64,000 nt of DNA from CAADGU01 sp964467705 (GTDB lineage Bacteria; Chloroflexota; Anaerolineae; Promineifilales; Promineifilaceae): NCBI GenBank assembly GCA_964467705.1, contig CAYXUZ010000004.1:34374-98373 (forward strand), in the 5' to 3' direction. The notes beneath the pieces are model-generated. The model searched no databases. It saw only the letters and a program-made list of their open reading frames with translations, and was not told where the DNA came from. Made by a program: the position numbers and the translations under genes. Within the stretch, counting starts at the first letter, position 1, and each line of letters begins with the position of its first letter. Below are positions 32,092 to 40,472 of this stretch, piece after piece.

Positions 32092-33549
32092 TCACCAGGC
32101 GTCAGCCGCGCGGTCTTCAGCGGGCCAGCCGCGGCCGCTGGCGTCGGCGGTACGGCCGTTTTCGCGTTGGTGTTGGGTCAGGCGCATCCCCAGGCGGCCA
32201 CGTTGGACATTGGCAAACAGTTTACCCAGGCGAAGCGGGTTGCGTTCACCCGCCAGCCGCGCTTTGTGCAGATTCACTTCGTTGACCAGCCAGCGGGTGG
32301 CATGATCGTAAAATTGGGGGGAGTAACGGCCGTTGACCTGCAAATCCCGGTCGGTACGGCCGTCCCAATCCAGCGGCGTCGTCACCCGGTCGGCCACTTC
32401 GTCGTAAAAAGCGGTGCCTTTAATGGGATAGGCCACCGTCGTCAGGAAAATATCGGGGTTGGACTGCTTCAGGTAATCGGCCGTGGCTTCAATATCGCGC
32501 ACCTCTTCACCCTCGTAGCCGAGCATGATGAACATGCCCACCTCAATGCCCGCCGCTTGCAGCAGCTTGTTTTTCGCCAGCAAGTCGTCCACCGTTGTTT
32601 TGCGTTTCATGGCGTCCAACATGCGCTGCGAGCCGCTTTCGGAGCCGAGCCAGAGCCGGGCACAGCCCATTTCCGCCAGGGCGGTGATGATTTCCGCATC
32701 CAGCCGGTCCGGGCGGCTGATGCACTCAAAGGGGATGCGGAGGCCGCGTTTTTTGAGTTCGGCGGCGTAGCTAAGGAACCAGCGTGGGGCGATGGTCAGC
32801 ACGTCGTCGGCGTACCAGAGTTGGTCGGGCTGGTAGGTTTCTTGAATCCAGGCCACTTCGTTGACCACATCTGCCACGGAGCGGCGCCGGTGGCTGTGGC
32901 CGAAGACAGTATGGCTGCACCAGGTGCAGGTGTAGGGGCAGCCGCGGGCGGTGATGAGAGAAACGGAACTCATGCCGTGATAGGTTTTCCAGGTGTGCAG
33001 ATAGCGGGGCATATCTATGGCCGCGCGGTCGGGCCAGGGTTGGGCGGAGAGGTCTTTGATCTGCGGCCGTGCCGCCGTCTGCACCACCCGCCCCTCCTTG
33101 TCTTGAAAAATGATGCCCTGGATCAAATGGAGGTTGGTACGGCCGTGTCGCCCCAGATGTGGGATCAACTCCTCCAACGTCACTTCGCCTTCGCCATTGA
33201 CGATGATGTGTGCGCCGCGGGCCAGGTATTCGGTGGCGTAGCTGACCGGCTCCGGGCCACCCAGGATGATGGTGGCCCCCACTTCGCGGCAGACGGGCAT
33301 CATGCGCAGGATATTTTGTTTGGTCATCAGGTTGCAGTAGAGGCCGACGAGCGACGGCCGTGTCTCCCGTACATGGGCCACAAAATCCGCCATTGTCTGA
33401 AAGGTGGTGTCGTATAAATCTACGGCGAACCCTTTGGCCTTGAGGTGGGAGGAGATGTAGAGCAGCCCCAGTGTGGGGTACGGCTTCATAATCGCCTGTT
33501 CGTGCGCGTCCTCGGCAATGAAATATCCGTGTGAAAGCAAGATGTCCAT
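32092..33549 (-). CDS. B12-binding-domain radical SAM protein, second copy
   Basis: A 485-residue protein with a cobalamin-binding-like domain (about residues 1-150, MDILLSHGYFIAEDAHEQAI and GGPEPVSYATEYL, the GxP-rich B12 loop) and a radical SAM core with CPYTCTWCSHTVFGHS. A TIM-barrel region and a C-terminal region follow, ending in a poorly ordered, Arg-rich tail (QHQRENGRTADASGRGWP). It resembles BchE/HpnJ-like proteins but is not close to the first such protein at 1986-3494. Substrate unknown. Confidence 0.85.
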   Translation of the reverse strand: MDILLSHGYFIAEDAHEQAIMKPYPTLGLLYISSHLKAKGFAVDLYDTTFQTMADFVAHVRETRPSLVGLYCNLMTKQNILRMMPVCREVGATIILGGPEPVSYATEYLARGAHIIVNGEGEVTLEELIPHLGRHGRTNLHLIQGIIFQDKEGRVVQTAARPQIKDLSAQPWPDRAAIDMPRYLHTWKTYHGMSSVSLITARGCPYTCTWCSHTVFGHSHRRRSVADVVNEVAWIQETYQPDQLWYADDVLTIAPRWFLSYAAELKKRGLRIPFECISRPDRLDAEIITALAEMGCARLWLGSESGSQRMLDAMKRKTTVDDLLAKNKLLQAAGIEVGMFIMLGYEGEEVRDIEATADYLKQSNPDIFLTTVAYPIKGTAFYDEVADRVTTPLDWDGRTDRDLQVNGRYSPQFYDHATRWLVNEVNLHKARLAGERNPLRLGKLFANVQRGRLGMRLTQHQRENGRTADASGRGWPAEDRAADAW

Positions 33550-33723
33550 TTAGGGATTATCAACCAGGAGGACGGGATGGTCAACGGCCGTAGCGAGATT
33601 GTGTGGTGTGGGTGACGGCGCTAAATTTCACCACTCTTGCTGAAACAATGTATAATCTTGCCATCGTGTCTTGAAAAGTGTATTCCAAGTCTTGGAACAG
33701 TTTAGTTAGTTGGGGGTTAAAAC

Positions 33724-34521
33724 ATGAATTTCAATGTGGGAATCATTATTGCCATTGTATTTGCAATAGTCATGTTGGCCTTACACAAACGGAAACACAT
33801 AGCGCCAGAAACCATACACATTTGGGCAAGTATAGTTCAAATTGCTCAGTTTATGGGTCTTGTAGTAATTGCCGTAATTGCCGTATTTGCCTTTTATTCC
33901 TTTTTTCAACAAGAACCTGGTGGGTCTGAGTCTACTTCAACTCCTACACCTACTGAAACAAATACAATTCCTCAAGAAACTGCAACTCCAGCTCCAACAC
34001 CATCTGGTACGCCAACACCACAAGTCGAAGTCATAGCAACTGCATTACCGTTTGCTCCAACAGCAACTTTTCAAGTTGAGATAACTGGAACAATGGGCAA
34101 CCCTACAAGCATTGATGTGCCAATCACGTGCATAGGGTTTAATGACTTCGGAGCAGGAGAGGAAGATACAGTCCCTCCTGGTACTGTTGTTGTCGGTGAC
34201 ATCGTTATTGACGAACTAACTCAGTACGATCTCGGCCCAAAAGAAAATACTGTTGCATATTTTGAGAAGGAAGCGGATGTAGAAGCCCCGTGGGGTGCTA
34301 CATGTTTTCATGATAATGCTGAGTCTCTCACCCGCTATATTCAAGACTCGTTTACTAATGGCTGTAAAACATCAACAGATCCAAGCCCTTGCACTAAAGT
34401 AAGAGAAGTAATTGTAAGATTGAATGGAGAGCAAGATGCTCGATGCCATTATCCAGACGGTACGATACAGGAGTTAGATGGTGATTACGGAAGCGGGACA
34501 TGGTGTCCAGAGCAACCGTAG
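33724..34521 (+). CDS. Membrane-anchored protein with a Thr/Pro-rich linker and Cys-rich domain
   Basis: A 265-residue protein with two N-terminal membrane helices (MNFNVGIIIAIVFAIVMLAL and FMGLVVIAVIAVFAFYSFF) separated by a basic loop. A low-complexity Thr/Pro linker follows (about residues 72-105, STSTPTPTETNTIPQETATP), then an extracytoplasmic domain with six or so cysteines (ITCIGF, GATCFHD, NGCKTSTDPSPCTKV, ARCHYP, GTWCPEQP) that could form disulfides. I do not recognise it. Base composition is AT-richer than the rest of the window and the gene has no ACGGCCGT copy, so it was probably acquired recently. Confidence 0.65.
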   Translation: MNFNVGIIIAIVFAIVMLALHKRKHIAPETIHIWASIVQIAQFMGLVVIAVIAVFAFYSFFQQEPGGSESTSTPTPTETNTIPQETATPAPTPSGTPTPQVEVIATALPFAPTATFQVEITGTMGNPTSIDVPITCIGFNDFGAGEEDTVPPGTVVVGDIVIDELTQYDLGPKENTVAYFEKEADVEAPWGATCFHDNAESLTRYIQDSFTNGCKTSTDPSPCTKVREVIVRLNGEQDARCHYPDGTIQELDGDYGSGTWCPEQP

Positions 34522-34797
34522 TCCACGGCAACTAAGCCTTAGAGCAATGTTTACGCTCCTGCTGGAGTGGGGTCTTTTCCAATGGCGATGGCCGGTGTTC
34601 AGCACCGAGCCATGTTTGTTTGGCCGGGGCAGCGGATGGATGGAAGTGAATGAGCGGATGGGGGCACGGCCGTACACCCCGGCGTCTTCGCCGCCCATCA
34701 CCTGCTCACCTCATCACGGGGCCCTCTTGTCTGGGCAGGTTGACAGCCCTCTGCTTTTCGTGATAAGTTTCAGTCATCCATATGGAGGTAAAACAAG
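34522..34797. other. Leader stretch of the toxin-antitoxin pair
   Basis: No gene supported. It holds a TTGACA/GATAAG promoter candidate at 34740-34767, one ACGGCCGT octamer near 34668 and the GGAGGT site at 34784-34789. Confidence 0.5.
34740..34767 (+). promoter_or_regulatory. Promoter candidate for the toxin-antitoxin operon
   Basis: TTGACA (34740-34745) with GATAAG (34762-34767), 16-base spacer. GGAGGT at 34784-34789 is 8 bases before the antitoxin ATG. Confidence 0.55.
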
Positions 34798-35061
34798 ATG
34801 TCTAAACCATCATCTGTAGCCATCCAACGCAAAGTGACTGTTACCCTGCCGGAAGAATTGTTAGCCCAATTAGACGCCCGTATTCCCGCACGTCAGCGCA
34901 GTAGTTTTATTGCTACCGCCATAGAGACACAATTGGCGATAGCAGAGCAAGAAGCTGCTCTGGAAGAAGCAGCCGGCGCATGGACAGACAGTAATCACCC
35001 AGACATGTTGAGCGAAACAGATATTGATGCCTGGCTCAATCAACTACGGCAGGAGTTATGA
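34798..35061 (+). CDS. Ribbon-helix-helix-type antitoxin
   Basis: An 87-residue protein. QRKVTVTLPEELLAQLDARIP (about residues 9-29) is the ribbon strand and first helix of a CopG/RHH DNA-binding domain, and RQRSSFIATAIETQLAIAEQ the second helix. The acidic C-terminal tail (AAGAWTDSNHPDMLSETDID) is the likely toxin-neutralising part. It starts 8 bases after GGAGGT, and its TGA overlaps the toxin ATG by four bases (ATGA), so the pair is coupled. It probably represses its own promoter, as RHH antitoxins do. Confidence 0.85.
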   Translation: MSKPSSVAIQRKVTVTLPEELLAQLDARIPARQRSSFIATAIETQLAIAEQEAALEEAAGAWTDSNHPDMLSETDIDAWLNQLRQEL

Positions 35062-35450
35062 TGGGTAAGTATCTGTTGGATAGTGGCATTGTTTTGCGAC
35101 ATTTGCGCGGAAACAGGCGCGTGGTGAACCTGCTGCGACAACTGGGGCATACGGAGCGATTGGCTATTTCCGTTATCACACGCCTGGAAGTTCATACGGG
35201 AATGCATGAAGACGAACGGTACGCGTCACAGAAGCTGTTGTCCCGCTTTTTGACTTTCAATCTGGATTCAACGATTGCAGATCGAGCAGGGGAGTTGGTG
35301 TACCACATACGCCGTAGGGATGAATGGTTGAGCATTCCCGACGCGATGATTGCCGCAACGGCCGTGCAGCATACTCTCACACTCGTCACCTTGAACCGGA
35401 AGGATTTTACGGGCATACCAGGGTTAAGTTTGTATCCAGTACCAGAGTGA
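35058..35450 (+). CDS. VapC-like PIN-domain toxin
   Basis: A 130-residue PIN-domain protein. YLLDSGIVLRHLRG gives the first Asp, VITRLEVHTGM the Glu of the second motif, and IPDAMIAATAVQHTLTLVTL the C-terminal acid pair region, with NRKDFTGIPGLSLYPV at the end as in VapC toxins, which cleave RNA in a metal-dependent manner. It is the second gene of the toxin-antitoxin pair. The Asp of the second motif and the Asp after IP are present, so the toxin looks intact. Confidence 0.88.
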   Translation: MMGKYLLDSGIVLRHLRGNRRVVNLLRQLGHTERLAISVITRLEVHTGMHEDERYASQKLLSRFLTFNLDSTIADRAGELVYHIRRRDEWLSIPDAMIAATAVQHTLTLVTLNRKDFTGIPGLSLYPVPE

Positions 35451-35496
35451 AAGGACAATTGCCTGCCTCCGTTGCTGTAGCGGGTGTTTGGCGTGG

Positions 35497-36045
35497 TTAC
35501 TCCCACTCAACACAGATAACCGTTTTGTCGCCGCCGCCATTATCTATGCGGTTATCATACTCTTCATACCAGACCTTAAAATTTGTGCCCAAAGGCAAGC
35601 GGCTGCGGGCAAAACCATAGGCCAATCCATAACATAAACTGTCAGGAAACATGTTCTTCTGCGTGACTTTATAAAACTTGTCATGCACCTTCTCGGTAAT
35701 GATTTCGCCAGGATTCCCGTTACGAAAACTCAAATGCATATGATCATGCCAATGTTCAAGGACTACCGGTAACGGAGCCGCAATAATATCTTCTGGTTCC
35801 ACGCCATATTCCGCCGTTTTTACGCCAATAGCTACCAGATTGGCGGTGGCTCCTGGGCCTTCATGTAGTTCTTTCAACACATCTAGAACAGGTTGTAATG
35901 GATACCATTTTTCTGGGTCAGGGTCGGTCATGCCATGTTTTCTAAAGATTGGCTCAATAATATCAGCCTGCACATTATCAAGATAAGCGAACAAGGTTTG
36001 CCCTAAAATTTCCATTTCTGGATTACACTTAAAATCATGTTTCAT
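35497..36045 (-). CDS. Hypothetical protein of 182 residues
   Basis: A soluble protein that I recognise only vaguely (MKHDFKCNPEMEILGQTLFAY, then WYPLQPVLDVLKELHEGPG, LPVVLEHWHDHMHLSFRNGN and YGLAYGFARSRLPLGTNFKV). Its length and helix-plus-sheet pattern recall small regulatory or cofactor-binding domains such as HNOB or V4R, but no diagnostic His or Cys pattern is clear, so I do not assign a function. It is AT-richer than the genome average and has no octamer. It is convergent with the toxin gene. Confidence 0.6.
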   Translation of the reverse strand: MKHDFKCNPEMEILGQTLFAYLDNVQADIIEPIFRKHGMTDPDPEKWYPLQPVLDVLKELHEGPGATANLVAIGVKTAEYGVEPEDIIAAPLPVVLEHWHDHMHLSFRNGNPGEIITEKVHDKFYKVTQKNMFPDSLCYGLAYGFARSRLPLGTNFKVWYEEYDNRIDNGGGDKTVICVEWE

Positions 36046-36128
36046 GTTTTTTTCCCTGAGTAAAGAACCAAAATCTCAATAACTTGCAGTATAGTATAAA
36101 GTCGCTCTTAAATTATTCCAAACGTACT

Positions 36129-36338
36129 TTACTCCTGTTTGGGGCACGCGCCTATTAAACCGGGTGACGTTCCCTTATGCTCATCAAACAGGTGCGGCAG
36201 GTTAGTGAGGCAAGAGTAGAACTGTATCACTGGTCGCGATACCAGTTCTATTGCCAGTAGCAACAACAGCGTATTGAGCAGCAAGATGGCAAACACCTGG
36301 AAGCCTCTTGCCAATCGAGACGGTGATCGTTGATTCAT
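36129..36338 (-). CDS. Short single-helix membrane protein, possibly a truncated gene
   Basis: A 69-residue protein with one strong hydrophobic helix (FAILLLNTLLLLLAIELVS, residues 16-34) and a short tail that ends soon after (NLPHLFDEHKG). The ATG overlaps the TGA of the GT87 gene (ATGA), so it is coupled to it. The ELVSR pattern after the helix is like the N-terminus of membrane-anchored SGNH hydrolases, which suggests that the rest of a larger gene was lost; the stretch after its stop (36046-36128) shows no continuation. Confidence 0.5.
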   Translation of the reverse strand: MNQRSPSRLARGFQVFAILLLNTLLLLLAIELVSRPVIQFYSCLTNLPHLFDEHKGTSPGLIGACPKQE

Positions 36339-37582
36339 GGACTATTCCTTGTTTGCAACTGCCATAACGTGAGCGCCCACAGCAGCAGCGAACCGGCCAA
36401 TTTGGGGTATGCCAGTAACGTCCAGGCGCCATCAGCCAGGCGTGGTGAACGGTAGGGCAGGTCAGTAGAGACCAGGACGAAGGCGGCCAGCAGCATTAAC
36501 CACATCAGCGGTTGGCCCTGTTCCCGTGTGCGGGCGGCGACAATGGCCAGCGGTAATATCAGCAGGGGATAATGATAGTCAACTGTTGCCGGATTAATCA
36601 TCATACCCAACGTTAGGAAGAGGGCAAATAATAAATCGTTGACGGCCGTGTCTTCACCTGCACCAACCAACCGGCGTGTACTCTGGTAGGCGGCAAACAG
36701 TGTGACGGCCGTTAGCACAACCAGCCCCAACACAGACAATCCCTCCCCAACCGCCGGATAATCAAAAAGAGGAGATGGGTTCCATTGGGCGTCGGGTATG
36801 AATAGCCGTTTGCTGAAACTACCCCACGTTTGATAGGCGACCACCATAAGAATCGGTTTATTGGATGATTGCAGGAAATTGACGGCGAATTGCTGCCAGG
36901 CAATCACACCCAGCCTGGGCAAAGAGAGCAGAAAAATGAGTACGGCCGTGCCGCCGCCCCACACCATGATGCGCCAGCGTCTTTGCAACAAAAACAACGG
37001 CCATAGCAGCAGCCCGGCCAGCTTAAAAATGAGCATCAGCCCCAGAGAAGTACCGCCCAACCTGTCTTGGCCCTGGCGATAACCATGCCATACCAGCAGT
37101 TCCAACCCCAGTAGCAAAATGTAAATTTGCCCCAGTCCAATAGTCACGTAAGCAGGATGGTACAACAGCCCGGCAATGAAAACCCCTGGCAGCCAAGCGC
37201 CAGAAAAGCGCAATTGGCGCGCCAGCCACCAGAGTATGAGGATAAAAGCAACCCCGTTCGCCACCGTCCATAAAGTTCGGGCCTGTGGATAAGGCAGTAA
37301 GGCCAATGGCAGAAACGGAAGCGGCATGGTGGGGGCGTTAACAAAAAAAGTCTGGTAAACCCCTGGCTCAAAGCGTTCCACAAAGGCGGAATAGCGGTTA
37401 TCATCATAAAAGTGAAGCGCCGGTTCCCCCTCCAACCACATGACGGCCAGTGCATAATACCCACCGAGGCCGGTCGCCTGGTTTGATGTCTCTTCCAGCA
37501 CAAACCAGGCAAACCGGATAGCCAGCACCGCCGCGATCACCCATAGGCTGATCGTTACCCCTCGCTGTTTGTCTGATTTCAT
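36335..37582 (-). CDS. GT87 / DUF2029 membrane glycosyltransferase
   Basis: A 415-residue protein with about ten membrane helices. The DUF2029 signature is present: GLGGYYALAVMWLEGEPALHFYDD in the first loop, where the family keeps a conserved Asp near the helix end, then GLGQIYILLLGLELLVWHG and LMLIFKLAGLLLWPLFLLQR. Relatives such as PimE transfer mannose from a polyprenyl-phosphate donor at the outer face. It overlaps the PIG-L gene upstream and the small gene downstream by four bases each, so it sits inside a coupled operon with PIG-L, GNAT and sulfotransferase genes. Confidence 0.85.
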   Translation of the reverse strand: MKSDKQRGVTISLWVIAAVLAIRFAWFVLEETSNQATGLGGYYALAVMWLEGEPALHFYDDNRYSAFVERFEPGVYQTFFVNAPTMPLPFLPLALLPYPQARTLWTVANGVAFILILWWLARQLRFSGAWLPGVFIAGLLYHPAYVTIGLGQIYILLLGLELLVWHGYRQGQDRLGGTSLGLMLIFKLAGLLLWPLFLLQRRWRIMVWGGGTAVLIFLLSLPRLGVIAWQQFAVNFLQSSNKPILMVVAYQTWGSFSKRLFIPDAQWNPSPLFDYPAVGEGLSVLGLVVLTAVTLFAAYQSTRRLVGAGEDTAVNDLLFALFLTLGMMINPATVDYHYPLLILPLAIVAARTREQGQPLMWLMLLAAFVLVSTDLPYRSPRLADGAWTLLAYPKLAGSLLLWALTLWQLQTRNSP

Positions 37583-38490
37583 TCCTCACCCTTCAGGTAA
37601 TCTTTCCTGTGCCGGGCTATTTCGTAGCGTAAACGCCATCCTTGTGCATACGCCAGCGGGTCGGTGAATGCGCGGTAGCGTATGCCACGAAATGGCTGTC
37701 TGGCTTGATGTAATAGCATGATGGCGGCCAACTGCCGGTATTGAGCGCCGCGCACTTCCCAAAAAGGTTCCGCCAACTGACCGAGCCCGTAATACCGGGC
37801 TGTATAACGGCGCAAGCGCATGACGTTGCCTATGCTGCCTTGTTGTGTCTGGTAGAGACGGAAAACGGCCGTGATTTCCGCCTCATACGTACTCACATCC
37901 ACCACGCAATTGGTGAGCACGGCCGTCAGCGGCACCTGTATCTGATAAATCCGCACCAGCACATCAGCGGGCACAATGGCAGCTAACGCGGCCGCCACCT
38001 GTTGATGTTCCGGGTGGAAATCTATGCCCGAAGGAGCATAGATAACATCTGGTTTGAAGCGGTGGAGAAGCGGCTGTATTGGCTGGCAAAACTGGTCGGG
38101 TCGCCAGTTGCCTTCGGGCAGCCCACACCAGATGAACTCGTCAACGCCCAATGCCTGGGCTACGGCCGTTGCCTCTGTTTGGCGTCGCCGGGCCATTTCC
38201 GGCGCAGACAATCCTGCTGCCCGCGAGCGCCGTCCGTCCGTCGCCACCACCAGGCAAAGGGTGTGCCCGGCTTTTTTGTGGCGCAGCATCGTGCCTGCAC
38301 AGCCTATACTTTCGTCGTCTGGATGAGGAGCCACAACCAGAATGCGCTGGTCGGGCACATCTACCCATGAAGAGGTAGACGGCCGTTGCCCCAACGACAG
38401 TTGGGTCATTCCCCAGGCTGCAAATCCGGCTTCCCACACGCCCGTGACCCATCTATCCAGCCTATCCTTTATACCCTTAGATCGCGTCAA
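37579..38490 (-). CDS. PIG-L-family deacetylase
   Basis: A 303-residue metal-dependent N-deacetylase. The zinc motif is APHPDDESIGCAGTML (HPDDE, near residue 54), and the distal His is in GIDFHPEHQQVAAAL. The family removes acetyl from GlcNAc-type sugars on lipids or small thiols. Here it lies between an acetyltransferase and a GT87 glycosyltransferase, so a sugar of a surface glycan is the likely substrate. It overlaps the GNAT gene by 14 bases and the GT87 gene by four, consistent with one operon. Catalytic residues look intact. Confidence 0.92.
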   Translation of the reverse strand: MTRSKGIKDRLDRWVTGVWEAGFAAWGMTQLSLGQRPSTSSWVDVPDQRILVVAPHPDDESIGCAGTMLRHKKAGHTLCLVVATDGRRSRAAGLSAPEMARRRQTEATAVAQALGVDEFIWCGLPEGNWRPDQFCQPIQPLLHRFKPDVIYAPSGIDFHPEHQQVAAALAAIVPADVLVRIYQIQVPLTAVLTNCVVDVSTYEAEITAVFRLYQTQQGSIGNVMRLRRYTARYYGLGQLAEPFWEVRGAQYRQLAAIMLLHQARQPFRGIRYRAFTDPLAYAQGWRLRYEIARHRKDYLKGEE

Positions 38491-39520
38491 AATCGGCCCC
38501 CGACATCAGCCAGTTTTGTGGTTTGCGCATGGCAGCTAATGGTAGATCTGTTGCCAACGGAACGATGCGCACCGTGAATGGCGCCTGGCGTGGCGCAAAC
38601 CCTGCCCGTCGCCAGAGAGGGTAGGCCGCCGTATCCGGTACGGCCTGGGTCACAATGGAATCAGCGCCGGCCGCCAACGAATCATTGACGATGGTTTGCA
38701 GGAGGGTGGCAAAAGTTCCGGCATCTACACTCACCAGATCGCCAATAAAACCAATCAGCCGTCCCTCTTCCCGGTGCAGCCGGTAGGCAGCATAGCCGGT
38801 GACTTCACCGTTTCGCCCGGCCAACAAAACCCGGTAGTCAAAAAGCGGGTTATCCAGAAACCGCCACTGAACCCAGGAACTAAGACGTGCCACAGAAAAT
38901 GAAGTGGCCGTCTGGATTTTCTGCCATAACTGATCAAATACTGGGCCGGTAGCCTTGACTGCTTGCACAGACACGGCCGTGTCTGGTACAACCCTCCCGG
39001 CCCAATACCGGTTCCACAAGATGCTTACCATAGAGGCACGCTCTGGTCGGCTCCATTTCAGGCGGCGGGCTAGATGCACTTCCGGGCGCAACGGCCGTGA
39101 CAACCATTGCAACGGGAACAGCGTCTGCCAGCCCAGAGCATCAATCCGTGATCCCCATTGCTCGTTGGGCAGACCGATGGCGTAAGCCACACCTCCGTCG
39201 GCCCAGCTTTGATGGGCGTGTTGCACCAGCGCCGTCCATAACCCTTGCCGCCGGTAAGCCGGGTCTACCATCGCATCCACCCCCACCATCGCCTGGCGCA
39301 GCCCGCCTCCCACCCACACCGGAACCGGCATCACCGCATATTGCCCCGCCAACTGCCCCTGCGCCTCCACGACCCACACATTTTCTACAATCGAGGGCAG
39401 CCCTTTAACTTTCCAATGCCATTGGTCAGGGGTGAGGACACGACCGTAAACCCGCTGAAACAACAGTGCCAGCGCTGCCTCATCCCCTGGTTCATAGCCG
39501 CGAATACGCCAGGCGGTCAT
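38477..39520 (-). CDS. GNAT-family N-acetyltransferase
   Basis: A 347-residue protein with tandem GNAT-like halves. The first half has VGVDAMVDPAYRRQGLWTAL (the R-x-x-G-x-A acetyl-CoA-binding loop appears as RRQGLW), preceded by VWVVEAQGQLAGQYAVMPVP. The second half (GRNGEVTGYAAYRLHREEG) looks like the degenerate repeat typical of FemAB- and GNAT-related proteins. The ATG at 39518-39520 overlaps the sulfotransferase TGA by four bases. It may add acetyl to an amino sugar, counter to the PIG-L deacetylase next to it; substrate unproven. Confidence 0.75.
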   Translation of the reverse strand: MTAWRIRGYEPGDEAALALLFQRVYGRVLTPDQWHWKVKGLPSIVENVWVVEAQGQLAGQYAVMPVPVWVGGGLRQAMVGVDAMVDPAYRRQGLWTALVQHAHQSWADGGVAYAIGLPNEQWGSRIDALGWQTLFPLQWLSRPLRPEVHLARRLKWSRPERASMVSILWNRYWAGRVVPDTAVSVQAVKATGPVFDQLWQKIQTATSFSVARLSSWVQWRFLDNPLFDYRVLLAGRNGEVTGYAAYRLHREEGRLIGFIGDLVSVDAGTFATLLQTIVNDSLAAGADSIVTQAVPDTAAYPLWRRAGFAPRQAPFTVRIVPLATDLPLAAMRKPQNWLMSGADFDAI

Positions 39521-40443
39521 GGGGTTGTTACTTCCAACCAATGAGAAAGGTCACGCCCGATTAACCGCTGGAGTTTGAGGATGTCGGCCTGGTAAGTTCG
39601 GTTGAGCTGCTGGCGCACGGCCGTGTCCAGCAAGGGTTGGGCCACATTAGCATTATGTATCCGGTCGCGCAGCCAGCGCCGTGCCCTCATCGGTGTGAGG
39701 GCATTAAAGATCTGTTTCAAAGCGTTTGGCCGGGTCATTAGCGCATACAGAGCCTGGCTGCGTGGTTCACCACCAATGTTGTGCTTCACCGAAACATCCG
39801 GGGTGAAAGAAGTATCTACCCCTAAAAAGGTGAACAATTGTGACCATAACTGTGTCGGATTAGTCTGCAAATCATCATGCAAGCACACAAAAATTTGAGT
39901 ACGGTCAAACAATTGATAGTAACGCTCCAACTGCTCGGCGTAAAACCCCAATTGCTGGTAATGCCAGAAAGGCCACGGCCCCCATTTCCGGGCAATCCGT
40001 TCTGGCTCGGCCGCCAGGGCCTGGGCAAAATCCGGCAGTGGCTCCAGTCCCGCCCGCCGGTAGTGGCAGAAGTTGGAAAAAGCGCGCAGGGTTGGCTGCC
40101 GCAAGATGGCAATGAGCTTGACCTGAGGCACATGTTGTTTGATTTGTGCCGACGCGGTGTGGCTGTACAGGTAAAGCGGGGAAGATTCACCCACACAATG
40201 GTCTGGGCGAGCCTGGGCAAACAAGGCCTGGTAATCGGCCAGAGTGTGTATGCAATGTTGTGCCACCGCTTCCCGGTCATGTGGGCCATGGAACCAGGCG
40301 TTCACATCCAGCCCGGCCAGGGCAAAGAAGTTTGTTTCGTTGACCGGACTCATGTAGATTTGGGGGTGCTGTTGCAGGTAATGGTACAGGGAGACAGTTC
40401 CTGCTTTGGCGGCGCCAATTACCAGAAAGTGGGGCATTGTCAT
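39517..40443 (-). CDS. Sulfotransferase (P-loop, PAPS-dependent)
   Basis: A 308-residue protein. The 5'-phosphosulfate loop is FLVIGAAKAGTVSLYHYLQQ, the family's G-x-x-K-x-G-T; the 3'-phosphate segment is LIAILRQPTLRAFSNFCHYR, the R-x(7)-S type motif. It resembles heparan-sulfate-type sulfotransferases, which move sulfate from PAPS to hydroxyl or amino groups of sugars. It heads a minus-strand operon (sulfotransferase, GNAT, PIG-L, GT87) and is divergent from a GT2 gene. A sulfated surface glycan or lipid is inferred; bacterial examples also modify lipids. Confidence 0.85.
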   Translation of the reverse strand: MTMPHFLVIGAAKAGTVSLYHYLQQHPQIYMSPVNETNFFALAGLDVNAWFHGPHDREAVAQHCIHTLADYQALFAQARPDHCVGESSPLYLYSHTASAQIKQHVPQVKLIAILRQPTLRAFSNFCHYRRAGLEPLPDFAQALAAEPERIARKWGPWPFWHYQQLGFYAEQLERYYQLFDRTQIFVCLHDDLQTNPTQLWSQLFTFLGVDTSFTPDVSVKHNIGGEPRSQALYALMTRPNALKQIFNALTPMRARRWLRDRIHNANVAQPLLDTAVRQQLNRTYQADILKLQRLIGRDLSHWLEVTTP

Positions 40444-40472
40444 GGTGTTGCGTGAAAGGTAGAAAACAGGTT

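Noticed and set aside
32044..33417. 457-codon open frame on the plus strand
   Set aside because: It lies opposite the B12-radical SAM gene, whose CxxxCxxC and B12 motifs are clear. The product has no family feature.
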